Source: Ophiostoma sp. CBS 140.51
Taxonomy: Eukaryota > Ascomycota > Sordariomycetes > Ophiostomatales > Ophiostomataceae
Assembly: GCA_029298735.1 (NCBI GenBank)
Contig: JANSLP010000024.1
Span: 124,001 to 188,000, forward strand
Reading direction: 5' to 3'
Length of the DNA stretch: 64,000 bases
The notes beneath the pieces are model-generated. The model made no database searches. It worked only from the letters and a program-made list of their open reading frames with translations, and had not been told where the DNA came from. A program made the position numbers and the translations under genes. Shown here in pieces: positions 34,439-45,150 of the stretch. How positions within the stretch are numbered: position 1 is the stretch's first letter; the number at the start of each line of letters is the position of its first letter.

Positions 34439-36181
34439 ATGAGCTCGCCCACAGCCCGACGTTCAAGTTTCGGAATGTTGCTAAGACGAAGCAAATCTGG
34501 CGAGCTGAAGGGCAAGAAGGCCCAGGCTTTGCGCGAAGCCGAGCTCCAGCGTCAGCGCGAAGCTGCCATCCCCAAGTCCCCGCCCCGTCTCCCCGTCCTT
34601 TATAATGGCGCTCCCGCACCCAACCTAGGCAGCTCCTTTGGCGAGCCTGCGCCTGATGCTGCCGCCTCTGCTGCCTCTCCCACCGACTACTACAACAGCA
34701 ACTACACACCTCGCCCATCCATGGAGCCGAGCCGCTCCGTTGCCAATGTGCCCGTGATGCCGCCTGTCCCCTCGGGCGCCTGGGTCGACCCTTACGCCCG
34801 CACCGAGAGCATGACCCATCGCGGTCGCTACAGCTATGCTAGCAGCGCTATTAGCACGATCAACAGCCCCCGGCGCGTTCGCCGGAGGAAGGACCCGACG
34901 CCGTTCAAGTAAGTCGGCAATCTACTAATAATGCGAATTCATTGGTGTGTAACAACTGCTAACCATTGGCTTTACAGCATCCTGATTATGGGTACCCGGA
35001 GCTCTGGCAAGACGTCCTTCCTCGAATTCCTCAAGACATCCCTGGCCCTGCCTGCGAAGAAGCGGACAAAGACCTTTGACGCCGACGAGTTTGTCCCAGC
35101 CGCACCGCCGTCGGGCAACTTCATCCCCCACTTTTTGGAGACGGAGATTGATGGCGAGCGCATTGGCCTCACCCTGTGGGACTCGGAGGGTCTGGAGAAG
35201 AACGTGGTCGACCTACAGCTGCGGGAGATGTCTGCCTTCCTCGAGAGCAAGTTCGAGGATACCTTCAACGAAGAGATGAAGGTTGTTCGTTCCCCTGGTG
35301 TCCAGGACACGCACATTCATGCTGTCTTCCTGATCCTTGACCCCGCCCGCCTGGACCGCAACATTGCTGCTTCTAAGAATGAGCAGGCCCTGAACGGCAA
35401 CAGTGTTGACCGCAACGGTGGCCCTGTCAAGTACATCCCGCAAGCACGCGTGCTGGGTGCGCTGGACGAGGACCTCGATCTGCAGGTGCTGCGTACCCTG
35501 CAGGGCAAGACCACAGTGATCCCGGTCATTTCTAAGGCCGACACGATTACGACGAAGCACATGAGCGTTCTCAAGAAGTCGGTTGCAGACAGCCTTAAGC
35601 GGTCAAACCTGGACCCTCTTGAGTCGCTCGGCCTCGACGACCTCGACGACGGCGCCAGCACGATCGACTCCAACCGTATTGAGGAGGAGACTGACGAGGA
35701 GACTGCCGCTGCTGAGGCTAGTGTCCACACCCCGGTCGACGGTGGTGATTCTGACGCCATTGCCTTCTCTGATGGCGAAAATGGCCTGCCGATCCAGGGC
35801 CCCGTCCGCGAGTCCTACACACCTCCCTCACAAACATCCAAGTCGTCCAAGCGGCTGTCGTCGACTCCTGGTCGCCGCAACCGCGAGCGTGACATGGAGC
35901 ACCTAAACAAGGAGGACGACGAGCTGCCTTTTATCCCGATGTCGATCATCAGCCCGGATATCTATGAGCCTGGTGTTGTTGGCCGGCAGTTCCCCTGGGG
36001 CTTTGCGGACCCGAACAACGCCGACCACTGCGACTTCTTGCGCCTCAAGGATGCCGTGTTCACTGAGTGGCGCGGCGAGCTGCGCGAGGCCAGCCGTGAA
36101 CAGTGGTACGAGGGCTGGCGGACAAGCCGCCTCAAGCAGCGCGACGGCGGTCGTAACACCCGGTCGTCACTGCGGCGGTAA
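34439..36181 (+). CDS. aspE: septin, AspE-like (filamentous-fungal class)
   Basis: Exons 34439-34908 and 34978-36181 are joined across a 69-nt intron (GTAAGT donor, GCTAAC branch, ACAG acceptor). Codon 157 is split and the product is 557 aa. The P-loop GTRSSGKT is at residues 162-169. The switch-II position reads DSEG (225-228) where classical septins have DTPG. The G4 motif reads SKAD (342-345). The septin-unique element is clear: GRQFPWG at about 492, followed by NNADHCDFLRLKD. Septins are GTP-binding proteins that assemble into filaments and rings at the cell cortex and septa. A 156-residue Ser/Pro/Arg-rich N-terminal extension, a long acidic insert near residues 365-470 and the lack of a C-terminal coiled coil fit the AspE class rather than core septins. 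The class name rests on memory of the family, not on alignment. Confidence 0.85.
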
Positions 36182-37236
36182 GCGGCAAAGAACGTCTGTT
36201 CTTTGTCCGTCTTTTTGCTCTTGTTTGTTTCCCGGTCTACGCTTTGCTTTCGTCTTTTTTGCATGTTGCATGACAATGTCTACTCCATCTTAGCAGCTCA
36301 GGACAGTTTCTGATCCGCTCCTCAGCAGGCCGACACTCTTTCTTATTTTTTTATGTCTCTTTTCATTTCTTGTCATCTGAGGTGGGTGAGGGGAGAGTAG
36401 CGCTCTTTGGAGCGATGTCTCCCCAACATATCATTTTGTTTTCATGTCTGTGCTGTGCGCACAATATTTTTTCTACACACGAGCCTTTGATTCCCCCGCT
36501 GCTCTTTTTCTTTGTCTTCTTTCCGAATCTTTGCTATACATTTTTTTTTGTCCGCCGCGTTTTCGTTTGTCCTGTCTTTTGCTTTTCTTGCTTTCGTCGT
36601 TTATCCTGGTTTCTTTGGGTTGTAAATGTCGGTCCGTGGTCTATTTATTAATACGACAATGCGTCCCGGCCATGTCCTCTCACTGCTTTGCGTCTTGTCT
36701 TCTTTTATTCCTTCTTTATCCCCTTCTCTTGATACCTTCGGCGCGATTGGGGAGACATTAAAATATTGTGGTTCTCCCCTATAACCAAAACCACACCGGG
36801 GGGCCTTCTGTAAAAACTTCGTTTCGGGACGAAACATTATCTACACTACATAACACAACAAAAAAAAGAGAAGAGTTTATTTTGCCAGATTTCACCTATG
36901 ACCAAACCAGATATTAGGCTTGATGCTGAACCAGTTTAATGTTTTATCTTATCGTTCATTTGTATTCGCTTGCTTGTTACTGTAAATTAAGACTGTGTAG
37001 GCCATATAAGGCTGTTCTATTAATGTAGATGCAATCGTATGTTCAGATGCTTGTATGCCTGTATGCTATTTCGATGTGCTTTGCTTGCCTTGTTAGCTTG
37101 CTTGTATGCTGTGTCAGATGGCAAATGTGTAGATGCCCCGTATATGATGGTATGACTGTTTGTCGCTGTCTTTTCGTCTTTCGTCTTTTCGTCATGTTCT
37201 ATTTTTTATTATTTTTTTTTTCTTTCAGTCCTCCCT
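36182..37236. other. convergent spacer, septin and PanK 3' regions
   Basis: This is a tail-to-tail spacer of about 1 kb. It is T-rich on the plus strand (36320-36720), AT-rich at 36840-37030, and T-rich again next to the pantothenate kinase stop, which supplies AATAAA-like signals on the minus strand near 37200-37215. A small inverted repeat, GTTTCG-GGA-CGAAAC, lies at 36821-36835 and could form a 3'-end hairpin. No gene is seen. Confidence 0.5.
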
Positions 37237-39018
37237 CTACCTCGCCGGCTCCTCGTCTGGCAGTGGCTGCTCATCCCGCAGCCGCTCCGTCATGCGCATC
37301 TCCAGCCCACCCTCAAAACTGCCGCGACGGCCCCAGTTGCGCGGCTGTCTCTTGAGGAAGGCACCGACCGCGCCCAGGTAGCCCTCGTGCCGCAGGAAAT
37401 AAGCCTGCTTGGTGCCCTTACTCCAGAACTTGATGGCATAGCTCAGGGTGTTCATGGTCTGCGGGTGGCCCTGAATGAAGGAGCCACCAAAATAAATGCT
37501 GTCGAGGTTGTGAATGCGGGAGTGCAGGTAGGCGATCTGGCCAATGTTGTTGGAGATGGCATACAGAAGGGAACGGCTAATGTCGGCGGCGGAAAAGTGG
37601 GTGTTGTAGGCGGCGCCGCGGTACATATTGGCGGGGTCGTCGTCGGTGGGCACCGGGCCGTCTGCTGCTGCGTCGTGGAGGCCGTCGGTTGTAGGTGATT
37701 CGCCTCCTTCTGTCGTCTTCGCATCCACCGGCGAATGCACGCCATCCTCGGCCTCCGTCTCGGCCAGGTGCTTCATCCGAAACACTTTGCCAAACGAACT
37801 GGCAATGGCCGTCGACTTGAGTCCAATCTTGCCGTAATCGGTACCGTAAATGTCACCGACGAGCATGTCCACCCGCGAGTTGTCGCCGCGCGAGGCCAGC
37901 TCGAGCATCTCGTCAAATGAGCGGGCGCCGGTCAGCAGCGACAGCAGACCCCAGAGGGTACCGCCGCCCAAGGAGGTACCACCGACACGCTCGTACTTGT
38001 GGGGACCTGACACTTTGAGCATCGAGACACCGGAGCCAATGTTGACGAGCATGTAGGGGTAAATGTCGTCCGAGGGCGCCGCAAAATGCATAGGGTCGGT
38101 CTCAGAGTAAGTAAAGACTTCGCGGGGGATTTCCGTAATGAAGAAATCCAAACCCATAATCAGACACTCCATCTCGTCCTCGCTCAGGACATCAATGCCC
38201 ATGCGCGCGCGGATGCGGTCGTAGTACTTGTAGGCACCGCCACCGGTCGCCATGACGCACAGCTCGCTGGAGCGGGCGTCGCCGTAGTTGGCATCAATGT
38301 GGCGCTGCTTGAGGTCCAGCAAGAAGTCGATGCAGTCGTCAATCTTGTTCGTCTCGAAGCATAAAAAGTTCAAGCGGCCGCCCGGTTCCGTGGACTGTGC
38401 TTCACGCGAGAAATACACCACCTTGGCCAGAGTGCCGCCAATGTCGACGGCAATATGGGAGACGACGGCGTGGTGGTTGGGCAGGCGAATGTCAAACGTA
38501 GAGTGGTGTTCCGAGGGGGAATGGGCGCGGCCGGACGCGGAGCCCGCCGTTCCATTGACGGAGCCGTTCACGGAATCGCCGCTGCCTGTCCCTATCCTTG
38601 GCGAGCGCCGGTCGCCGCGGGTCGACCCTGTGGGTGATCTGCTGCCGCCGTTGCTGCTGCCATTGGACAGCTCTTCATCAACAATGAACGCGCCCTTGAC
38701 GTTGATGCGCACGGGTCCTGGCCGTGCAATGGTGCTGCCGATTTCGGCTGTGGATGTGGACGTGCGGGGCCTTGGCGGGACGGCATCGGTATCGATGTGT
38801 GGGCTTTGTAGTTGGGGCGGCGGTGGTGGTATTGACTGAGCCAGTTGTGAGGGTTGTGGTGTCTGCCGAGCCAGCGGCGCGCCGCCGTCGTCGCCATCCC
38901 GGTCGGCATCCAGGTCGGCGTCTTCGACTGCCGGGCTTTGCCGGGCGTGTGCGTTTGTGGCCGGGTCAGCTTGCAGCTCTGCCGCGGCGGCCGCCAGATC
39001 GAACGTCCGGTCGGCCAT
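37237..39018 (-). CDS. pantothenate kinase, eukaryotic type (fungal PanK)
   Basis: This is a single-exon frame of 593 aa starting at the ATG complementary to 39016-39018. Pantothenate kinase phosphorylates pantothenate with ATP, the first and regulated step of coenzyme A synthesis, in the cytosol. The fumble/PanK domain covers about residues 185-585. It begins with HIAVDIGGTLAKVVYFS, an ATP-binding glycine-rich loop with Asp192, and continues through LNFLCFETNKID, VMATGGGAYKYYDRI, PYMLVNIGSGVSMLKV, RVGGTSLGGGTLWGLLSLL and IYFGGSFIQGHP, all PanK hallmarks. It ends with a conserved lysine-rich block (KFWSKGTKQAYFLRHEGYLGA). The first 185 residues are a Pro/Ser/Gly-rich disordered extension, longer than in yeast Cab1. 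It is convergent with the septin gene. The assignment is firm. Confidence 0.95.
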   Translation of the reverse strand: MADRTFDLAAAAAELQADPATNAHARQSPAVEDADLDADRDGDDGGAPLARQTPQPSQLAQSIPPPPPQLQSPHIDTDAVPPRPRTSTSTAEIGSTIARPGPVRINVKGAFIVDEELSNGSSNGGSRSPTGSTRGDRRSPRIGTGSGDSVNGSVNGTAGSASGRAHSPSEHHSTFDIRLPNHHAVVSHIAVDIGGTLAKVVYFSREAQSTEPGGRLNFLCFETNKIDDCIDFLLDLKQRHIDANYGDARSSELCVMATGGGAYKYYDRIRARMGIDVLSEDEMECLIMGLDFFITEIPREVFTYSETDPMHFAAPSDDIYPYMLVNIGSGVSMLKVSGPHKYERVGGTSLGGGTLWGLLSLLTGARSFDEMLELASRGDNSRVDMLVGDIYGTDYGKIGLKSTAIASSFGKVFRMKHLAETEAEDGVHSPVDAKTTEGGESPTTDGLHDAAADGPVPTDDDPANMYRGAAYNTHFSAADISRSLLYAISNNIGQIAYLHSRIHNLDSIYFGGSFIQGHPQTMNTLSYAIKFWSKGTKQAYFLRHEGYLGAVGAFLKRQPRNWGRRGSFEGGLEMRMTERLRDEQPLPDEEPAR

Positions 39019-40093
39019 TGTGTGAAGAGGATGTGTGGAGGTGGAAGGGAAGTTAATGTAAAGTCGGAGGGTCGGAGGGATATCGGGGTCGGGGTCGGTG
39101 GTCGTTGAATCGATCGCCGGGGCGCAGGGCCTGTGCTATGGTAGGATGCGACGGCTGTCTGCAGAGCTGTCTGCAGCTCAATGCGCGATGCCGGGAAGGG
39201 TGTGCAGCTCTTGTTCTCTCGCTGTCGCTTCAATGCAATTGTGTGTTGGAGAAGGACAAAAGGTTGGTTTACAATTGATGTAGAAACGGAAGTTGCTTCC
39301 TCACGTTACTCTCGCCCTTTTTTTCTGGACTTGTCTCCTGCCTTTTTTTTGCCTTTCAAACCGTTGGTCGCGTGCACTAGCTTCGCAAGTCCGGCTCAAC
39401 TGGGGGAAGGCGGCGGTGTTTGTGGTGGAAAGAGCGACTGGCGACTGGTGAGGGGAGCGAGGGAGCGATTCGGCCTCGGCGAACAGCGGCTGGATGGGGA
39501 AGGAACGGAGAATGGGGAAATTCGTTCGGTGAGTGACGTTTTTGTTCTCGCAATCTCTATTCAATTGATCTGTTAATGAGGTCTGTCGATTGAGACTGTC
39601 GGATGCTTCTTTTTTGTTCTGGGAATGCATTGCCCGTTCGACCGAAATCTGTTGAGTTGTTGGGGCCTGCGTATCCCTTATTTTCCTTTCCTTATTTCTT
39701 ATTTCCTGTTACTCCTTTCCTTGCGTTTTCTTTCTCTCATTTTCCCTCGGTTTCTCCTATTTTTTGTGGTTTTTTTTCTTGTCGTACTGACAAGTACAGT
39801 GTAGTTCTGCTCATGGTCTTGATCGCGCGGTTTTGGCCCTCTTTTGGGCGGTAAATTTGGCGGTGTTTTTTGGCAGTGCGTTTTGTTGGCTTATTTCTTG
39901 CGACGTCGTACGGCCGTTTAGAACGCCGTGTGCTCCGTAATCGACGTAATAGGGGGCTTTATCGCAGCGAGAAAGACGGCGAACCCTTCTATCAAAAATG
40001 GCAAGAACAAAGGGGTCACCCAGTTTAAGCCGAGCTAGTGCCACTCCCCAGGATTTCCCCTCTTCGCCGTGGCGGCCTTTTGTCCCCTTTTGC

Positions 40094-40150
40094 CTTTTTT
40101 GGTGTCTTTTGGTGGGCATTTGGTGGACTTTTGGTGGACTTTTGGTGGTC
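40094..40150. repeat. tandem TTTTGGTGG-type repeat
   Basis: About five copies of an imperfect 10-12 nt unit, best seen as ACTTTTGGTGG, follow one another. A second short repetitive patch with CCATTC units lies 160 nt further on (40308-40350). Confidence 0.6.
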
Positions 40151-42742
40151 TGTTTTGCAGTTCGGCCATTTTTCTGCCAATTGTCTGGGGACTTTTCTCT
40201 GGGCACACTATCTCCAACGTTTGCCCCCTCCATTTCCCCTCTCCTTCCCTTTTCATGCTCATTCGCCCGAGGCGCCAGAGCCAAATTCCAACTGGAGCGA
40301 CTGGAGCCGGGCCATTCACAACCATTCGTAGCCATTTGCAGCCATTCATATCAATGACTTTACCTCGATTTGCCCTTTCTTCCTCGGCCTCGAGTAGACC
40401 TCTGCCGAGCTTACTTTTGGATGCCCCGTTCGTCGTATGCAAGGTGAACATGATCACAGCGTATTACTGCCGAATGCACCTCCTCCTTATCATTAATCAA
40501 CCCCGTACTCAATGGCCGATGCCCGCTCGGCGGAGAACCGTAAATACTGACGACGTAATACTGCCGGCGGCAACGTTGCACCGGCGTTTGCGAGTGTACT
40601 TTTGCGAGCAAATGCGAAATGCAAAGCACACGATGTGCAGAGAGAACAGAACTGCCGTTTGCACACATGAAACAAGCGGTGGAGGACGTTGTGAGTAACA
40701 GGAGCAGACCTTTCAAAGGGCCGTCCCGTTACACCATGGTTTTTGTATCCTGATCGTATATATATGCCAGGCACAGCATCATCGTGATGCAGTCTGCCCA
40801 CACATATCAAACGCCACCAATCACACTTGTAAACTAAAAGTGTCGTGAAAATTGTTGAGCGTATTGTTTATGGCTTCTTTTCCATGACAATATTTTTGTT
40901 CCTATTCTTTTCTTTATTTACTTTTTTACTATGTTATTTTTCCTTGTTATTTTCCCTTTTTTTTTCTCCGAAAAAAGTAATTTAATATATAGAATTGATT
41001 CATTTCTTGCAAAAAAAATAAACTTTCGACGAACAACAGTTTGTTACTATTACTCGAGAAAAGTATAATAGACCATTACCATCCCCTATTCAAACCAAAC
41101 AAAGACACCACGAAAAAGAGGAGAATAGCCAAAAAACACAGTAAATTGGGGGGACCATGACTACTAAATGAGATGGAGAAGGCGGAAAGATAGACCGACA
41201 AGAACAATACGGGGTAGAACTCAATAAAGACATACACAGACACTAACACTATGATGCACCACACATCACATAACGACAAGAAAACTTAAAATGATGACGA
41301 AAACTGGGTACAACATTCTTATGTAGGATGTAAGATCGTGGACACATAGTAATATTGCCCTTGATGCCGCTGCTCCTCGATGTTGCATCTGAGGACATAG
41401 GATTCCAAAGGGCTGTGAGCGCCATCGTCAGCCTGACACAGGAGTATGGCTCACAGGATGATACTATCATAGATTACAACTTGACCCTTCACTCACGGCG
41501 CTATTTGAAACTCCTGTTGTCGTTACCGACGATATTTGCAGCGTCCAGAATGCCTGCTAGACTTATCGAAAGAAAGAAAAGTAGTGTGAGTGTTCTCGAC
41601 GTCGTTGGCAACTACTTGTATAGCGTACTGTCTCTTTCTGGGAAGCGGGCATCACACATCGGTGCTGGACAACCGTCGAAAAGGGCACACGAGGCTGTGG
41701 CAGATTGTTGCCTACAAGGTGGTAAAACCGCAGTTCATAAATGCCCCGAACAGCCTTCTCTTGGGCCATCAAGACATCCACAACGCCCCAAGACTTATTA
41801 CACGGGTGTTTGGTTTGCAATGATACGGAGTCTTGGTCCCTGCTAGCTGTCAAAATGTGAAGATGTTGTGATCAGGTGTTATGTTCAGCCGCCAACATAA
41901 CGAGAACTATGTCTGTCGAGGCTGCCGGGCTACAGAAGCTTGACAAACTTGAGACATAAGGACACCCTGGAGCCTTATTTGAACCTCCCTGGAACAGTTC
42001 GGCTCCCAGCCGGCATCACAATTTTTTTTTTTGCGTTCCTTTCAAGATCCTTCCAAAATACGATCTTCCGTACTGGGCTCTCCCGGCTCTTCAGGACCAC
42101 TGCTCTAGAACATTGGCAAGGCACACTCGAGCCGATCTTTACATTCGTGGGACACATGCGTCTGTTCCTTCCTCTTATCCCTCTCTCAGTGCAAGATCCC
42201 AGCAGGTCGGAGGCGCGGCGAGACGGGACGACAGTGGTCCGTAAAGTGAGATTGGGACAGGCGACGATCAGACGGGGGCGGATGGGACTGGGCAGACAAG
42301 GCAAGCTTGCAGGATTCATGGATGGACATACTCCGTAGACACCATCCAGCTAAATTGTAGGCCAGAGTGCAAGTCTGTCGACTGAGAAGAGGCTCTTCGG
42401 CATCGTCACAAGCAGAAAAGAAGCGCGGCAGCGCGCTTGCACTTGGTCTTGCATCAGAACTTGCATATGCTCGGTTTGCCTCGATCGTCGATGTACTATT
42501 CCTTCATGTTCCGGTAGGCTATTGTGTTTGCGTTCTGCAAGTGTGCGAGCCTCAAAACCTGCGCTTGTCCGTCGACGCTCCTCCGTCGTTCATCCGCGTT
42601 TCTATTTTTGCACTCGTGCACTTTATTTCCTGGAGTCCATCGTGCATATTTTTGAGGCAGTGGCTGTTGCATTGGGACGATTTAGGAGCCGCTTTGCTCT
42701 GGTTCGTGGGCCCACTCTGACTATGCGGCTCAGCTTTTTGTT

Positions 42743-42792
42743 CTTTCGTCTTTCGTCTTTCGTCTTTCATCTTTGGACTTTGGTCTTTGGCT
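42743..42792. repeat. tandem TTTCGTC / CTTTGG repeat
   Basis: Three perfect 7-nt units (TTTCGTC) pass into degenerate copies ending as CTTTGGACTTTGGTCTTTGG. It is a simple sequence repeat without coding meaning. Confidence 0.6.
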
Positions 42793-43180
42793 CGCCTGGG
42801 TCTTTAAGATTCCCCACCCAATATGCTTGGTCTGACAGCGGTCGACGCCGGTAAAATATAGTGGATGATGGACAACAAACAGTGAGGAATGATGGATGGG
42901 CAGTGGGAAGACACGCTGTTCTGCCTTTGCCCCCTGCCCATCACTCCCCACATGATAGTCAGCGTGCATGCAAAGAGCATGCGATTGCTATTCCGAGCGA
43001 ATTCTTGCTCTTCTTGCATTTGCACAGCCTCCCCCGATCCTCTTCTGGGACGACGGCAGGGCCGCAGCCACGACGGGCTGCAACGTGCGAGCAAAGGCCG
43101 TCACAATCACAATCACCTTACCAGTCTGTGTCAACTGTCTGTTACAGGGACCGTTGGACGTTTTTTGACGGTTGACAAGC

Positions 43181-43323
43181 GGCGTCTGTTGGCGTCTGTT
43201 GGCGTTATGTTGGCGTCTCTCTGGCGTTTGTTTCCATTTGTTTCGTTCTTTCGTTGGCGTCGTTTGTCACTGTCACTTTGTCACTCTTTTCTTCTCAGCC
43301 TCATCAGCCATCAGCCATCAGCC
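43181..43323. repeat. clustered short repeats (GGCGTCTGTT, CATCAGC)
   Basis: Two perfect copies of GGCGTCTGTT (43181-43200) decay into GGCGTT- and GGCGTC-type units. TGTCACTTTGTCAC follows at about 43270. Then come three CATCAGC units (43302-43323). Three unrelated short repeats within 150 nt suggest a slippage-prone segment. Confidence 0.5.
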
Positions 43324-44119
43324 TTCTCGATCTTGCATTTGATTGTCTTGAATCTTTGTCCGAGACAGTCCTCGATGGACTCGATGCTCTTGGCGAACAT
43401 GAGGCTCGAGCTCGGGTCGAGGTCAGATATCATCGACTGTGTTCAATGTCTCCTATTCCCTCGTCTGCCAACTTCGCATTCGACGCTCGATACGGGCAAT
43501 ACGATGCGCGTCGTGATCACCATTGGCGTGGAAAAAGAGAAAGTCAAGAAGATGTACCCATCGCACAAACTTGCAGCCAACTTCTTTAAAAATACATCCA
43601 CCATCTTTTCCGTGAGATCTCCAGCCAAGAAACGCAAGAAACGGCCCCGTCCAAACCCCCTTCATCTCAAATAATCCCAAATCACTCTCCAGCAAAAACT
43701 CGTAGATCCCTGCTCAGCCCAGTTCCGTCAAAGTCCCAGGAACAGAAGCCAGAGAAAGAGGAAAAAGCGTAAAAAGCTGCACCAAGAAGCACCAAAAATC
43801 CCTACAGAACCACTGCCACAGCCTAGCACTTCACGCGTTTTGTAAAAGTGACCCACACTCTAATTTCGCCAGCACCACCCAACCCGGGAACCCACCCATG
43901 TCTTACAGGGCTATGGCTGGGTGGAGGTGGACACTTTGTGGAAGTGGTGGAAGAGGGACCGTTACGATGTTGCACTTGTTTCTTTTCTGTGGTGCAGCTG
44001 AGCTCTTCTCTGGGTCTTCGGCCTCGTTTTAGCGCTGGCCGTAGGGCTCCGTTCCAAGCTCCAGAGCTGTCGTGAGGAAGGAGCTCTCTGGTCTCTCGCT
44101 ACTGCTTCCTGTTCGTTTG

Positions 44120-45150
44120 TGTCTTGGTGGCTCCTTCCATTGTTTGTTTGGATGCTCCTGCGGCTCCTTCTCTCCTTCTCTTGCTGGTGCTGACCCCTTT
44201 GCGGGGCCATGCCCACCAACAACCCCTGGCAGCCTGAGCTGCACCTTCCCTGTCTTTGGTCGCCCTGTCCTGTTCCTGTCCCCTGATTTGCCCTATGAGT
44301 CGCGCCAGAAAACGCAATCCTCTTTTCTGTTGTTCAGTCTGTCTCTCGCCATTCCTCGCAAAGCACGCCCTCTCACCCCCAGCTTCAAGTCCTCTCCGTC
44401 CGGGCGGCTCCTCTGCCTGTCCTCGTTATTTCAACAACCCCTACTGGGCATCCTTCGTCGCATTTGCCAAAGTGGCCGTCAGCACGAAGGAGTCGAAGAG
44501 AAAACAGAAGAAATAGAAAAGAAGAACAAAGCGAAAACAAAGAAAATGGAGAAGAAACAAAACAACATCAACAAGGCTTCGAGACTCGACATCTTTTCCT
44601 TCTCCTCACCCATCACGAACTTCTTTCTTTCCTCCTTCTTTCCTCCGTCCCTCTTTCATCGTTCCTGTTGTCCCTCCTGTCACTGTCAAAAGAGAAGTCA
44701 ACAGAGCTTTGGGTCGCACCAACAAGGCGAAATTAAACAGCTCCCCTCCTTGTTCCTTGACCCCCATTGTCTCTCTTGACCATCTTTTCACTTTCTCCTC
44801 TTTTTCTTTCTCTTTTTCACTTTCTCGCGACCGAGAGCCATTCAGCCCCAAAAGGCAAGACAGTCAACAGCCAAGCCACCCCAGCTTTCCCCTCATTCTT
44901 TTTTACCTGTCGCCATTCTTACTCGTCTTCTCTTAATCTTTATCTCTTACCCAACTTTCTTTTTCGGTCATTCTTTCTTTCTTTCTACCTTTCTTTTCCT
45001 TCCCTCGTTTTGATATTCCTTCCTGCGACTCGCCATCGTTTTGCGCCTGCACTTTAGCACGCGCTTTCTGATTGCGTCCTCGACCACGGCGCATCTCTCA
45101 CCCCTAATACAAGGCTCGCCGTTGACCGTCACCCGCCTTTCTCTCTCACA
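44120..45150 (+). promoter_or_regulatory. pyrimidine-rich promoter/leader of Gln/Pro-rich gene
   Basis: C/T-rich plus-strand sequence, interrupted by a purine patch at about 44480-44580, runs to the ATG at 45151. No clear leader intron was found here. Shadow frames rich in S, L, F and P across this tract are compositional. Confidence 0.5.

Larger units (their letters stand above)
39019..45150. other. 6.1-kb divergent intergenic region with short repeats
   Basis: This lies between the minus-strand pantothenate kinase gene and the plus-strand Gln/Pro-rich giant. It holds several short tandem-repeat clusters (40094-40150, 40308-40350, 42743-42792, 43181-43220, 43300-43323) and an AT-rich stretch at about 40830-41060. 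A pyrimidine-rich leader from about 44120 runs into the start at 45151. Open frames of up to 261 codons lack any recognisable domain and have compositions set by the local base bias. I call no gene. Confidence 0.5.

Noticed and set aside
42889..43674. 261-codon plus-strand frame
   Set aside because: It spans short tandem repeats and has no recognisable domain or coherent composition.
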